A DNA stretch of 64,000 nucleotides from Semisulcospira habei (taxonomy: Eukaryota > Mollusca > Gastropoda > Semisulcospiridae): contig BTPG01000002.1 of the NCBI GenBank assembly GCA_036245525.1, positions 168,808,625-168,872,624 of the forward strand, read 5' to 3'. The notes beneath the pieces are model-generated. The model ran no database searches. It had not been told where the DNA came from and was given only the letters and a program-made list of their open reading frames with translations. A program made the position numbers and the translations under genes. Shown here piece after piece: positions 1 through 9,736 of this stretch. Each line of letters begins with the position of its first letter. The stretch's first letter is position 1.

Positions 1-170
1 TATGGGTTAACTTATGAAGTCTGAATGTCGTAAAATGAAAGACTTTTCTGCTCCTCTTCTTCTATTAGAAGATTTTTTTTCCGTTACACACAAGGGGCAG
101 TAGAAAATTCTGTTTTCGTGTACCTACTCACACGGATTGTGAAAAGAAGGGTAGAAAAAACAAGATAAGA

Positions 171-385
171 TTAACTCATTCAGCCCAGCGCACTTATTTC
201 CCAAAATTTTACAGGCATCATCCAACGACTATGAACCTTTTGCAGGAGATGGATCGACCATCATAATTCAAGAGGAGTGCCAGGTTAGCTTGGCGCTGAC
301 AGGCGCCAAGCTAATCTGGCACTACCCTTGAACTATCATGGTTGACCCATCTCCTGCTGTAGTGCATCAGGGCTGAATGGGTTAA
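171..385. repeat. TTAA hairpin element, family A (copy A1)
   Basis: Family A elements run from TTAACCCATTTAGCCCC-like to GGGGCTAAATGGGTTAA-like ends. They contain an inner hairpin, GGGTAGTGCCAGATTAGC, then GGCGCC near the apex, then the reverse complement, flanked by ATGGATCGACCATGATAATT and its complement. TTAA boundaries with CCC ends suggest non-autonomous piggyBac-like elements. This copy starts TTAACTCATT and ends GAATGGGTTAA. Confidence 0.85.
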
Positions 386-509
386 TAACCCATTGGCAAT
401 CCAAGCCAACCGTGGAGTAGCTGGATCACTTTAATTCATGGGAAGTTATGTGTGAGTTTTCTATTTGTGTTTTTTCTTTTGGTTGTTTGGTGGTGGTTGT
501 TGTTTCTTT

Positions 510-721
510 ACTTACTTACTTACGCCTGTCACCCCTACCCGGGTATAGGCCGTCGACGAGAGACCTCCAGCAACTCCTGTCCTGTGCTTCTCCTTCGATT
601 CTACTCCAGGTGGTTCCCAGTCTCTTGATGTCTGCTTGGAGGTCTCGACGCCAGGAGTTTCTCGGCCTACCTCTTTTCCTCTTTCCCTGGGGGTTCCATG
701 ACAATGCCTGCCTAGTGATAA
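510..721 (-). mobile_element. 5'-truncated LINE 3' end, antisense, in the intron of the membrane-protein gene
   Basis: The minus strand encodes the last 62 residues of a LINE ORF (from MSWNPQGKRKRGRP to DRRK). These residues are identical to the C-terminus of the LINE at 25433-26442, and the DNA looks identical by eye over about 200 nt. The 3' end carries a (GTAA)n tail (CTTACTTAC on the plus strand). The insertion is flanked by the 12-bp direct repeat TGTTGTTTCTTT at 498-509 and 722-733, a textbook target-primed insertion. Confidence 0.9.
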
Positions 722-764
722 TGTTGTTTCTTTGTAACTTTGTTATTTTTGTTTATTTTAACAG

Positions 765-809
765 GAAGGCAGACACCACTTTTTGCTGTGCCACAAGAAT
801 CAGATGATG
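765..809 (+). CDS. Penultimate coding exon of a single-pass membrane protein
   Basis: A 45-nt exon bounded by a TTTTAACAG acceptor and a GTAAGTGT donor. It translates in the frame of the next exon as RQTPLFAVPQESDD, and the codon split G|AC joins exactly to the exon at 965. It lies on the extracellular side of the predicted membrane helix. A truncated LINE copy sits immediately upstream, so the acceptor's pyrimidine tract is partly a target-site duplication. Confidence 0.65.
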
Positions 810-964
810 GTAAGTGTGATGTATCTCTGGTGTTTATAAATATTATTATAAATATTATTTATAAAAATGTTTACTATGATATAATTCAGGTATATTTATG
901 TGTACCGGTACTTTTGCAGTAAAGCTCAACTTCAGTAACTAACAGTATTTCCCTTTTTCTACAG

Positions 965-1347
965 ACAATGACACACCCACCAATCACCTTTTGGCCATCG
1001 GTGTGTCTATGGGCATTTTGGTCATCCTCATTATTATCATCATCATCATCTTGTGTCGTCACTTGAGGGCAAAGCGTGCAGCAGAATACCGCCAACCTAA
1101 GAACCAGAGGGAGTCTAGGAACATGGATGCTCCCACCTCCCTGAATGTGGTGGATTCGGTCATGGATGTGTCAAATGTACCTGGCAGCCGCCTGCGGGAC
1201 GGGGGAAGTGCTAGCCACCCCACTTCTCCAGTTGATCCCGCTCCACCGTTTCATCCTGCAAACATCCCACCCCCATCATCCCAAATGATGGCACCACCAT
1301 CATATGAGGATGCTGTTAAGGACCCAACATGGGCTTCATACTTATGA
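965..1347 (+). CDS. Terminal exon: transmembrane segment and PPxY cytosolic tail
   Basis: The exon follows a TTTTTCTACAG acceptor and ends at TGA. It encodes a short acidic juxtamembrane stretch, then one strongly hydrophobic helix (LLAIGVSMGILVILIIII, ending before CRHLRAKR). The positive-inside rule makes this a type I orientation with the C-terminus in the cytosol. The ~95-residue tail is rich in Pro and Ser and ends PPSYEDAVKDPTWASYL. PPSY is a PPxY motif of the kind bound by WW domains of Nedd4-type ubiquitin ligases, which is known biology of the motif and only inferred here. The protein family is not recognisable because the ectodomain exons lie before base 1. An adhesion or signalling receptor is possible. 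Confidence 0.75.
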
Positions 1348-1710
1348 GCAAATCAAATCGCAGCTGTCATGAACTCACTCTGAACACATTCTTAGATTAT
1401 CATTTTTCATCTTTAAAAATGAATGACGTCGACCTGGAAAATCTATCGTGCTGACTATAGGATCAGCTTGAAACACATAATCATGTATTTGTCATGTACA
1501 TGGTATGATTTCTTCGTTAATTCAGCCGTTTTACAGAGTGTGAATGGGCGCTCCTGAGGTCAGCCATATTGTGTTATAAACCGGGTCATTATGGACATAT
1601 TTGTAAACTGGTTACTGGTTAAGAAGAGAACTGGCCGGATGTCAATCCACAAACATTCAGTTCATGAACACAACAAACCACAGGTTAGTCCTGTTTAGAA
1701 TGGGCTTAAG
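1348..1710 (+). other. Probable 3' UTR / intergenic DNA after the membrane-protein gene
   Basis: No coding potential or recognised repeat was seen. It presumably contains the 3' UTR of the gene ending at 1347. No unambiguous AATAAA signal was identified, so the transcript end is not placed. Confidence 0.4.
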
Positions 1711-1875
1711 TTAAAATTCCCAAATTTTGTAGTTCTCCTGTTAAAACTACAACCATGACAGTTCAAGGGTGATCCCAGAATAGCTTGGTGCCTGCTAATG
1801 CCAAGCTATTTACGTACCATCCTTGACCCATCATGGTCAGTCCACATCTTGTTGTATGCCAGGGCTGAAGGGTCA
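1711..1875. repeat. Degenerate family A/E hairpin element
   Basis: It retains TTAA, the TTCAAGGGTGAT arm, AGAATAGCTTGG and the outer GGTCAGTCCAC segment. The right arm carries several mismatches (GCTATTTACGTACCATCCTTG), so this is an old copy. Confidence 0.6.
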
Positions 1876-2411
1876 CAACAGACTTGGAAATCATAGGCAC
1901 GTCAAAACTGCATGTGTTTTGACACAAAATGTGGATTAAAAGCCCAGAGCGTGTCATATTGATGGCAAAAATCCACTGTATTCATGAAAACGTGCAGTTT
2001 TGACATGCATGTACTTTGGATTTCCGGAAATTGTTGTGTGCTGCCCTGTGATTTTGGACCTTTCTTGTAAGGCGTTATCAAAGAACTACATACCCGATAC
2101 CAGGAATAGAAGATGGTTCAGCCATTTCGGGGGTTCTTCTGACTTGGTGCCTTCTCAGATTCTCAGGAGATTATTTGCATAGTAGTTGTTTTTGTGTTTG
2201 TATACAGTAGTATGGCTATTTCTGCACAGTTGTTGTTTTCAAAGGACTTCCATCCATTCAAGCTGTGGAACAATTGCCAGTTTATTGTTTCAGGGACTGT
2301 TGTGTATTCTATGTGAAGTGGAAGAGTTGTTTCTACTGTACGATTCATGTACATGCACACCCTCAGTATGGATGGTGTGTGTGTGAAAGAGATATAAGTT
2401 GCATATTTGAT

Positions 2412-2530
2412 ACTAACCCCTTCACTATCGAGAGAAGCTTAATCCAGCTGCAAGAGACATAGATCCTCATGAGCCCCTGCATTTTCAGGGGCTCATGAGG
2501 ATCTATGCCTCTTGCTGACCCTACTTTATG
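2412..2530. repeat. Hairpin element, family D (partial)
   Basis: Family D has the arms GCAAGAGGCATAGATCCTCA and TGAGGATCTATGCCTCTTGC around CATGAGCCCC...GGGGCTCATG. Complete copies run between TTAACCCCTTCACTGCC-like and GGGGTTAA ends. Here the central hairpin (about 2450-2515) is almost perfect, and the right end is not recognisable. Confidence 0.75.
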
Positions 2531-2973
2531 TCCATGTTTCTTGGACAACTAAGTCTGTTTGGCATTGAACTGTTAACTGCCTTTTTTTCTGATTCTGGAG
2601 CTTATGTGACAGGGAAGTGGATGTACAGTGTTGGGAAGGGATGATGTGGGTTAAAGTAGTGTATAATTGTGCATGTGTCTGAAAGAGAGTGTGCTGTTGT
2701 GCATGCGCAGTGAGTTCAGTGTTTTCCTGGAGAACAGCTTTATACAAGAGCTATTTATTATTATTATTTGTTATTATTGAATTTTGTGGCAAGATTTTAG
2801 AAACATTGTGGCTGGTATTATATTTTGATACTCGTTTAAGTGTAAGTTTTGGCATTGGGGTTCTGTGTGTGTGTGTGTGAGTTGGGGGGGGGGGGGGGGT
2901 AGGGGGGGACTTGATTGGTGTAGTGAACAGGAAATGTTACATGGTATTCCTATGCTCTGATTTTATGCATTTA

Positions 2974-3068
2974 CTGACGGGCAAAAGAAATGCAACATTT
3001 TGGGAATCATGGGAAACGCTGAAGTGCTTCTGATGATTCCCAAAAGGTCACATTTTTTTGCCCGTCAG
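2974..3068. mobile_element. Mariner-like MITE
   Basis: A 95-bp element whose ends CTGACGGGCAAAAGAAATG and TTTTTTTGCCCGTCAG are imperfect inverted repeats. It is flanked by TA on both sides (2972-2973 and 3069-3070), the Tc1/mariner target duplication. An internal inverted repeat (TTTTGGGAATCAT / ATGATTCCCAAAA) extends the hairpin. Confidence 0.8.
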
Positions 3069-3540
3069 TATACATGTACATTGTTTGAATTACCCCTAAA
3101 TTAGAATCTCCTTCATTTACAGATCTGAACATTACATTTTTGAAACATTTTTTTAAGGAAGTGTTTTATCTGTGAATGCTTTGGGTTAAAGCTGTATGAT
3201 ATGTACATGTTTGAGGAAGCAGAAAAGAGTAGCTTGCATATGTTTTCTTGGTTCATTAGATGATTGCTGCAGGAATAGTTGTGACCAGCACACAATGTTC
3301 GGTTTTATTTTTTACAAATTTGATTTGTAAGCATAACAATGACTTTCTCGCCTTTGGGAAGCTTCTATATAAGCTGTGTTCTAGCTGTAGGAAAAGGATG
3401 GGCCATGATGGCTCTGAGGTAGTGCCAGATTAGCTTTATGATTTGGCATCAAGCTATAATCTTTTTTTACCCTTAATTTGTCATGATCCATTCATCTTTC
3501 ACAGTGGCATCATGATTGCGCGGTGCATGTGGGCACCAGC

Positions 3541-3608
3541 GGCCAGTTGCATGAGCGAGCTTTAGGTGGGCTGTTATAGCAGGACTAAGCTCGCTCATGC
3601 AACTGGCC
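3541..3608. repeat. Palindrome with 22-bp perfect arms
   Basis: GGCCAGTTGCATGAGCGAGC begins the left arm at 3541, and the right arm (3587-3608) is its reverse complement. The pair belongs to a larger hairpin element (roughly 3480-3710) whose outer parts contain GTGCATG...CATGCA. It is probably related to the element at 38632-38694. Confidence 0.7.
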
Positions 3609-3706
3609 CTAGTACCGTAAACAGTACTGGTGACTGCATGCATGGAGAAGAAGGGTGGGGGGCGGGAGGGGGGGGGGGGGCGATTCACAGTGTGACCACC
3701 AAAGGG

Positions 3707-3900
3707 TTAACCCCTTCACTGCCACATATTTTGTTTCTGAAATTGTTGTTTATTCAACCCCTAAAAGCCAGTATCATCCCAGGAATATGGATGCAAATTG
3801 GTCTCAACAAGAGGCATAGATCCTCATGAGCCCCACCAGTCATGTTGAGTATCTAGACCTCATGCTGGCGGATGATTTTCGAATTTTTCTCGGCAGTCAC
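3707..3900. repeat. Family D element, degenerate
   Basis: It begins TTAACCCCTTCACTGCC, shares that TTAA with the preceding element, and contains the CAAGAGGCATAGATCCTCAT arm. The complementary arm is mutated (TCTAGACCTCATG). Confidence 0.65.
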
Positions 3901-4093
3901 AAGGTGCACTTAGCTGATGTTTCTTTGGTAAGTCCGTTTTGCAGAGAAACACCATTAAGTGTATAGCGCTAGATCTGACCAGCTCCTATACTTGTCAACC
4001 AGGTGTGATTCGATTAATGCTGGATACTCCAGTTTGCAGGATGGCTGTGCAGTGCATTTCCAGATGTATAATCCAGGATAGTTTTTTGTGTTC

Positions 4094-4097
<4 letters not shown>

Positions 4098-4160
<63 letters not shown>
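4098..4160. repeat. (GT)n microsatellite, ~63 bp
   Basis: An uninterrupted GT dinucleotide run. Similar shorter tracts occur at about 2863-2880, 12319-12350, 12906-12980, 23803-23818 and 53419-53439. Confidence 0.95.
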
Positions 4161-4163
<3 letters not shown>

Positions 4164-4287
4164 AAAGTGTTTTATAAGCAATTTCCCAAACTGTTTTAGT
4201 TTGATCCTGATGCGAAAAGCAGCTGTTTTAAATCAGGGAACCTTTTTCGCTTTTATAAACTTGTTCTTGGAGTCCTTTTAACTTTCA

Positions 4288-4376
4288 CTGAACATTCAAT
4301 TCAATTCAAAAACTTTATTTATCCCTAAAGGGCAATTACAGTTTTGTGGATGGGGGGGGGGGGGGGGGGGGGGGGG
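4288..4376 (-). mobile_element. Short LINE/SINE 3' end followed by a poly-G run
   Basis: On the minus strand the sequence reads AATTGCCCTTTAGGGATAAATAAAG, broken here for length, then ends in a TTGAA-type pentamer tail (TTCAATTCAATTC on the plus strand). This resembles a CR1/L2-type 3' terminus. A ~24-G tract is on its upstream side. GAACA flanks both sides (4283-4287 and 4376-4380), a possible short target duplication. Confidence 0.5.
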
Positions 4377-4495
4377 AACAATAAAAGTAGAAATCGTTCA
4401 ATAAACATTAATTAAAATCAAGACATCTAATATCACATTAGTACATGTTATTAATATACTAAATCTGTAGGATCGCTTTACACGGACAGTACATT

Positions 4496-4575
4496 TTAAC
4501 TCATTCGAGACGTGCCACCTCCGGATACATGGCTTATGCCATGTATCCGGAGGCATTACGTCTCGAATGAGTTAA
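4496..4575. repeat. Hairpin element, family C
   Basis: An 80-bp near-perfect palindrome bounded by TTAA. The arms are CTCATTCGAGACG and CGTCTCGAATGAG, with an inner CCGGATACATGGC / GCCATGTATCCGG hairpin. Other copies are at 29373, 38291, 41941 and 59970. Confidence 0.88.
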
Positions 4576-4840
4576 GTGTCGGGACATCTGTACATTTTGT
4601 AAAGTCAGGACATAAAGCAGTGTACTGGAAACACTGTCTCCATGCTTTTTGCATAGGTAATGCCATCATGTTATGTAGCGCGCATATTCTGTATTTAATA
4701 TTTGCATTTTTTTAGGTAACTTCAACTGAACAAAAGCAGTGACAGAAACCCAGCTAGTTTTAAACATCAGAATCTGTGTGGTGTTATTGTCAACAAAGTT
4801 AGTTACAATGATTGGAGGTGAGTGAGTTGTTTCCTCAAAA

Positions 4841-5034
4841 ACATTACCGATGACATGACTTTATGGAAATGTCTACTTCTAGCTCAATTTTAGCCTACTT
4901 ACCCGTTGTGTGCCCACACAACCCGGGAGGCACTCGGGGAACCCCCCCTAGAGGGGCCGAGAGTTGTCTCCCGTTTCCCGCCTTACCAGCTCCGGTCACA
5001 AGACCGGCCAGTTTTGCTACTTCGCTCGTACAGA
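4841..5034 (+). repeat. DIRS left inverted terminal repeat
   Basis: It starts TTACCGATGACATGACTTTA and runs to about GGCCAGTTTT. It is the near-exact reverse complement of 10873-11064. The outermost bases (TTGTTTCCTCAAAAACA at 4827) differ from the outer end of the right repeat, as is normal for DIRS elements. Confidence 0.9.
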
Positions 5035-5634
5035 GAAGACGTGTCTGGCCTGGCTCTCGCGCCGCTTCGACCGGTCCTTCTCTTGCCTACGCTCGTTGCC
5101 TCTTCGTGTGCTCTGCGCCTCCTAGCGCTGACCTGCCTTCTTGTGCCCTGCCTCTGCTGGCGTCGTTCTGCTGCTCTCCTCTAGGCTGTGGAGGTGTATG
5201 ACTACCCTTCCCCCTGTTCCCGATTCGTCTCGGAGGTAAGGTAGTGGTAGTTTCCCACAGCCGGCCCTCGGGCCGAGAGCCGGCTACCGTTGGGCTTCCT
5301 TTCGGCTTTGCTACTACGTGGGCGCCAGTTGTTGAGCTTACGCTTCGGCGCCTTGCACGACCTTTTTTACGAGTCTCCTTGAGGGACGTCGCCTTCCCTC
5401 CTTTGGTATTTCACTGTTGCGAGAAGACGTTGCCTTGTAGACTAGGGTTTCTGTTCTCGTAGGGCCTTCGGGCACCCACACTCCGTTCGTCTACCTTAAA
5501 GGCCCTTTAGCTCTGGGAGACTGTAGCCACTATTTACGCGCCGGTGGTTACGGCGCTTGGAGTACCTTGGTGTGGGGCTAGGCTCCCTTGTCCGCCTTTG
5601 CGACCTTGTGCTCTTTGTCTGTTGCAGGAACCAA

Positions 5635-7656
5635 ATGCTTACCTGCTCTCAATGCGGCGACTTCAAGTGGCCGACGGACAACCATGCGGTCTGCCTCCCC
5701 TGCTCGGGCTGCGCCTCGGACCATCTCTGCGATGTCTGTGCGACCTGGCCGGAGATCCGTTGGTCTGACCTCTGGAGTTTTTACCGGCGAGAGCGACCTC
5801 CGTCTGCTATCTCTCGTCCCACTCCTGTTGACGTCGCCCCTGTGGTAACGACCGCTCTTCCTCGCCTCGGCCTCTCGGAACGGATTGTTCGTCGGGACCC
5901 TGCGTTGTTCGCTGACCAGAGGACTGCCACTGCTGCCACGCCCGCTGACCCTTCCGGAGGGTCTGTTTGCTGGCAAAGCGCCCGCCTCACTGAGCCCGGC
6001 CTGCAGCAGTTCGCCACGAGCCGTCCCACGTTGACTGGCCTTGCTCCTCTCTCTCTCCACGATAAGCCCGCTGATCCTTCCGGAGGATCTGTACACCGGC
6101 ATAGAGCCCTTCTCACTGAGTCCGGCCAGGAGAGACGTCAGCCTCAACCTACGCGACACAGTCGCGCCCCCGACCTTTCCCGTTCCACCGTCAGTGCTAG
6201 ACACTCGCGCTCGCCCCGCGAGCGCCGCCGGAAGGATCGTTCCCCCCGCCGGGAGCGTCGCCGCTCCCCCCGCCTCTCCTCGTCGCGCGCTCGGTCGCGC
6301 TCGCCTTCGCACCGTTCGATGCGTTCGCCGCGTCACCGCCATCGTCGACCTTCTTCCCGTGATCGGCACTCCTCTTCGGTTGTCCGCCGTACTTCACCCA
6401 GACGTCGTTCCCGCGCACCGGACAGGACCCCTCCTCGCTCCTTCCCGCGTTCGCCTCGGCGATCCCCGCCTCCGTCGTCGCTGTCGGCTCATGCCCGGGC
6501 TTCCCGTGAGGTTCGAGATGCGCCCCCGCCCAAGCTTCGACCTTCCTTGGTGCCTCACCCGCCTGCTCGCCAACCCCTGGACGAAGAAGCCCTCAGCTTG
6601 CTGCCCGAAGACTCCGTCTCAGCCCTGTTGGAGGAGGATGCTCGCTCCCTTTCGCCCTCCGACGTCGGTGATGATGTCCCCTCGACCCTTCCGTCGTCGT
6701 CCCGGGCGGAGACCCTCCTAGCCTTGGATGAAGCCGCCAGGATCATCGCGGCCACTCTGCCAGCGGACTCCTGCCCAGCCTCTCCCCCCCTGAAGAGGAA
6801 GGTCTCGGCCTTTGTGGATGCCGAGCGTCAGGTGAAGAGGTTCAAGTCGCTTCCCCAGCCGCCTGGATTTAAGGAGCTGCGAGATGTCTTCTCAGCGCAC
6901 CTGCAACTTCCAGCGTCCCGAGAGCCGGTGTTCTTCTCCGATCGTCGCTGGCCGGCTGGCCTGGACATCGCCTTCCGTCGGGATTGGTATGCCGGTCATT
7001 CCCAGGCTTTCTCCATCCCTCTTCCTGCGATCGACCCCCCGGCCGTGGCGCAAGCTGGCGGCTCCGCCCTCCTTCGCCGTTCTTTACCTCGTGGCCTGGA
7101 TTTGACTGCGTCTCTGGTGCGGAACACCTTAGCCTGCGCTGGGTTCCTGGAGCTGCTCACTCAAGCCCTGGTTCGTCGTGTGGAAGATGCTTGGCATCCT
7201 TCTATCACGCCTCTCCTTGGGGATTTACTCGTCTTAGCGGAAGTCGCCAACCGAGCCGCCTACCACTCGTCCGTTAACGCTATGGCTGCCTCCGCCAACT
7301 GTGACCTGATGCGTCGAGACGCCCTTCTGCTTGCCTGCCGAGGGATGCCACCTGACCTGCGTGCGCAGCTTCGTCGTGCTCCGCTGGGTGGCCCCCTGCT
7401 TTTCGGCGACACCTGGTCATCCGTTCGAGCCTCCAACCCCGACCGCTGGCCTGTGAGTGCTCCTCCTCCCCGCCGCTTTCCGTCCTCCCGCCAGGCTAGG
7501 GGTCGCGCCTCGCGGTCGGTTAGACCCGCTGCTGCGTCAGCCCCTGCTTCGGCCCCTGAGCAGGCCCCCGCCTTTGGCCGTCCTAGACCCTCCAGGTCCC
7601 GTGTCCCCACCTGGCCCCGTCCCGCCCGGCGACCGGGTCGCGGGCGGGCTACCTGA
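5635..7656 (+). CDS. DIRS ORF1, gag-like protein
   Basis: The open frame extends from 5557. The likely start is ATG 5635 (context ACCAAATGC), giving about 673 residues. Near the N-terminus is a Cys/His cluster (CSQCGDFKWPTDNHAVCLPC, then CASDHLCDVC) that looks zinc-binding. A long Arg/Ser/Pro-rich region follows (about residues 160-300, with repeated SR and SPRR motifs), consistent with nucleic-acid binding. The C-terminal half is more globular, and the last ~60 residues are Pro/Arg/Ala-rich. Its 3' end overlaps the RT frame. The sequence CTTTGTCTGTTGCAG just upstream of the ATG would make a good splice acceptor, so an intron in the leader is possible. A structural (Gag) role is inferred from position and composition. 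Confidence 0.75.
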   Translation: MLTCSQCGDFKWPTDNHAVCLPCSGCASDHLCDVCATWPEIRWSDLWSFYRRERPPSAISRPTPVDVAPVVTTALPRLGLSERIVRRDPALFADQRTATAATPADPSGGSVCWQSARLTEPGLQQFATSRPTLTGLAPLSLHDKPADPSGGSVHRHRALLTESGQERRQPQPTRHSRAPDLSRSTVSARHSRSPRERRRKDRSPRRERRRSPRLSSSRARSRSPSHRSMRSPRHRHRRPSSRDRHSSSVVRRTSPRRRSRAPDRTPPRSFPRSPRRSPPPSSLSAHARASREVRDAPPPKLRPSLVPHPPARQPLDEEALSLLPEDSVSALLEEDARSLSPSDVGDDVPSTLPSSSRAETLLALDEAARIIAATLPADSCPASPPLKRKVSAFVDAERQVKRFKSLPQPPGFKELRDVFSAHLQLPASREPVFFSDRRWPAGLDIAFRRDWYAGHSQAFSIPLPAIDPPAVAQAGGSALLRRSLPRGLDLTASLVRNTLACAGFLELLTQALVRRVEDAWHPSITPLLGDLLVLAEVANRAAYHSSVNAMAASANCDLMRRDALLLACRGMPPDLRAQLRRAPLGGPLLFGDTWSSVRASNPDRWPVSAPPPRRFPSSRQARGRASRSVRPAAASAPASAPEQAPAFGRPRPSRSRVPTWPRPARRPGRGRAT

Positions 7657-9736
7657 CTGCCCCCCAGCCTTGCCCCCACCGACCACTTCGGGGTCCCCGG
7701 TCGGTGGGAGGCTAGCCTTTTTCAGTGGAAATTGGCTCACACTCTTTCCCGACGACCCCTGGATTTGCGACACCGTCTCGGCCGGCCTCCGGATCGCCTT
7801 TCGCAGCCCGCCTCCTTTGCGTCGCTCCCCCCTTTGGACCGAGATCCCCAGCGATCCGTTGAAGGCCTCCGCTCTTCGGGGAGAGGTCTCCTCCCTCCTG
7901 AGGAAAGCCGCCACGGAGGTGGTACGCGTCCCCTACTCCCCAGCCTTCTACAGCCGCTTGTTCGTCGTTCCGAAGCCTGGAGGGAGATGGCGACCGGTGA
8001 TCGATCTCTCGGCCCTGAACAAGTACATTACGGCCCCCTCCTTCCGGATGGAGACTGCTCGAGCCCTGAGAGCCGCGGTCCAGCCTCTGGACTTCGCAGT
8101 CAGCCTGGACCTTTCAGATGCGTACCTGCATGTCCCGATGCACCAGGCCTCCAGGAAGTTCCTCCGCTTTGCGATCGACGGTGTGGTATACCAGTTTCGC
8201 GCGCTCCCGTTCGGTCTCAACCTCAGCCCCTGGGTGTTCACCCGGCTGATGGACGCCGTAGTCGCCAAGGCCCGACAGTCCTCCTCCAGTCCGACGTCGA
8301 ATTACCTAGACGACCTCCTCCTACGCAACCAGTCAGAGACCTTGCTCGCGTCGGACAGGGATGCGCTGCTACGGCTTCTGGCACACTTGGGCTTCCTAGT
8401 GAACGACGGCAAGTCGGATCTCTCTCCGTCCCGCCGCTTCGTGCACCTGGGCATGGAATTTGCGACCGACCTCAACACGGTGCGCCTCCCAGCCCCTCGG
8501 ATCCAGAAGATTGCGGACCTAGCAGGTCAGTTAGCACGACAGGACGTGGCCCCCGCCAGAGTCTGGCTCCAGCTTTTGGGCCTGCTGAACGCCGCAGCGG
8601 ACCTTATCCCCCTAGGTCGTCTCTACTCCCGGCCGATCCAGCTGCATCTCCTACTCCATTGGCGCCCGTCGTCAGGCGACTTAACGACGTTGGTTCCGGT
8701 GCCCCAGATGCTGCTGCCTCATCTTCGTCGGTGGACCGACCACTCTTGGCTAGCGTCGGGAGTTCCCCTGGCCGCCCCTCCTCCCCAGACCTCGCTTTGT
8801 GTCGACGCCAGCCTCACTGGGTGGGGCGCTCATCTCCTTCCTCGGTTCCTCTCGACTTCGGGGCCCTGGCCCGCAGACTTAGCGCACACTCACATCAACT
8901 GGCTGGAGATGCAGGCGGTGTGGCAAGCCCTGCAGTTCTGGGAGGATCTCCTCAGACACCAGGAGCTACTCGTCCTCTCGGACAACACGACTGTGGTGGC
9001 TTACATCCAGAAACAAGGTGGCACTCGCTCTCCCGACCTTTGTATGCTCCTCTACCGGATGATGCGTTGGTGCGAGGACCGGGGTATTACCATTCGAGCC
9101 CGACACATCCCCGGACACCTGAATGTCTTAGCCGACTCGCTGTCTCGCCGCAGCCAGCTCCTGCACACGGAATGGACCCTTCGGCAGGACATCTTTCGGA
9201 TGATCTGTGCCCGGTGGGAGACTCCCCAGGTCGACTTGTTCGCCACAAGGTGGAACCATCAGCTGCCGCTCTTCGTCTCCCCGATTCCCGATCCACTTGC
9301 CTGGGCTGTCGATGCACTCTCCATTCCCTGGGACGGCCTGGTGGCTTACGCCTTCCCCCCGACGGTTCTCGTACCCAAAGTCCTTCTCAAGCTTCGGGGA
9401 TGCTCGGCGGTCCTGCTGTTAGTTGCGCCGTTTGCCTGCAACCGCTCCTGGACCACCGACCTTCTCAGCCTCGCCACGGACCCGCCCCTGCTGCTTCCCG
9501 CCCCACGCACCATGCTCAAGCAACCGCGTCAGCCGCTGTTCCACCCCTGCCCGGAGCGGCTCCTCCTTCACGCCTGGAGGTTGTGCGGCAAGCCCTCGGA
9601 GCTAGAGGCTACTCGGGTGCAGCAGTGGAGGCGATCGCTTCGGCCCGCAGACCTTCCACCATCAGAGTCTACGAGGGAAAGTGGCGAGTCCTGTGTTCCT
9701 GGTGCTCTGAGCACGGCCTGTCACCCACGGAACTGA
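7457..9736 (+). CDS. DIRS ORF2: reverse transcriptase, RNase H and downstream conserved region
   Basis: An open frame of 759 residues overlapping the ends of ORF1 and ORF3 in different frames. The true start is unclear and may need frameshifting or re-initiation. RT motifs include KPGGRWRPVIDLSALN, SLDLSDAYLHVPM, ALPFGLNLSPWVFT and the catalytic YLDD at residues 283-286. RNase H follows at about residues 445-575: CVDASLTGWG, then NWLEMQAV, LSDNTTVVAY and HIPGHLNVLADSLSR, with the expected D-E-D-D acidic residues. The segment after it (VDLFATRWNHQLPLFVSP, AYAFPPTVL) matches the conserved block that follows RNase H in DIRS1-like elements and has been interpreted as methyltransferase-like. That last assignment is tentative. 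Confidence 0.85.
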   Translation: MLLLPAAFRPPARLGVAPRGRLDPLLRQPLLRPLSRPPPLAVLDPPGPVSPPGPVPPGDRVAGGLPDCPPALPPPTTSGSPVGGRLAFFSGNWLTLFPDDPWICDTVSAGLRIAFRSPPPLRRSPLWTEIPSDPLKASALRGEVSSLLRKAATEVVRVPYSPAFYSRLFVVPKPGGRWRPVIDLSALNKYITAPSFRMETARALRAAVQPLDFAVSLDLSDAYLHVPMHQASRKFLRFAIDGVVYQFRALPFGLNLSPWVFTRLMDAVVAKARQSSSSPTSNYLDDLLLRNQSETLLASDRDALLRLLAHLGFLVNDGKSDLSPSRRFVHLGMEFATDLNTVRLPAPRIQKIADLAGQLARQDVAPARVWLQLLGLLNAAADLIPLGRLYSRPIQLHLLLHWRPSSGDLTTLVPVPQMLLPHLRRWTDHSWLASGVPLAAPPPQTSLCVDASLTGWGAHLLPRFLSTSGPWPADLAHTHINWLEMQAVWQALQFWEDLLRHQELLVLSDNTTVVAYIQKQGGTRSPDLCMLLYRMMRWCEDRGITIRARHIPGHLNVLADSLSRRSQLLHTEWTLRQDIFRMICARWETPQVDLFATRWNHQLPLFVSPIPDPLAWAVDALSIPWDGLVAYAFPPTVLVPKVLLKLRGCSAVLLLVAPFACNRSWTTDLLSLATDPPLLLPAPRTMLKQPRQPLFHPCPERLLLHAWRLCGKPSELEATRVQQWRRSLRPADLPPSESTRESGESCVPGALSTACHPRN

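Noticed and set aside
4863..5201. Open frames inside the DIRS left terminal repeat, mirrored at 10754-11002
   Set aside because: The same peptide appears at both ends only because the DNA is an inverted repeat. It is not a separate gene.
5578..6369. 263-codon open frame on the minus strand
   Set aside because: It is the antisense shadow of the GC-rich, Arg/Ser-rich DIRS ORF1 and has no domain or codon support of its own.
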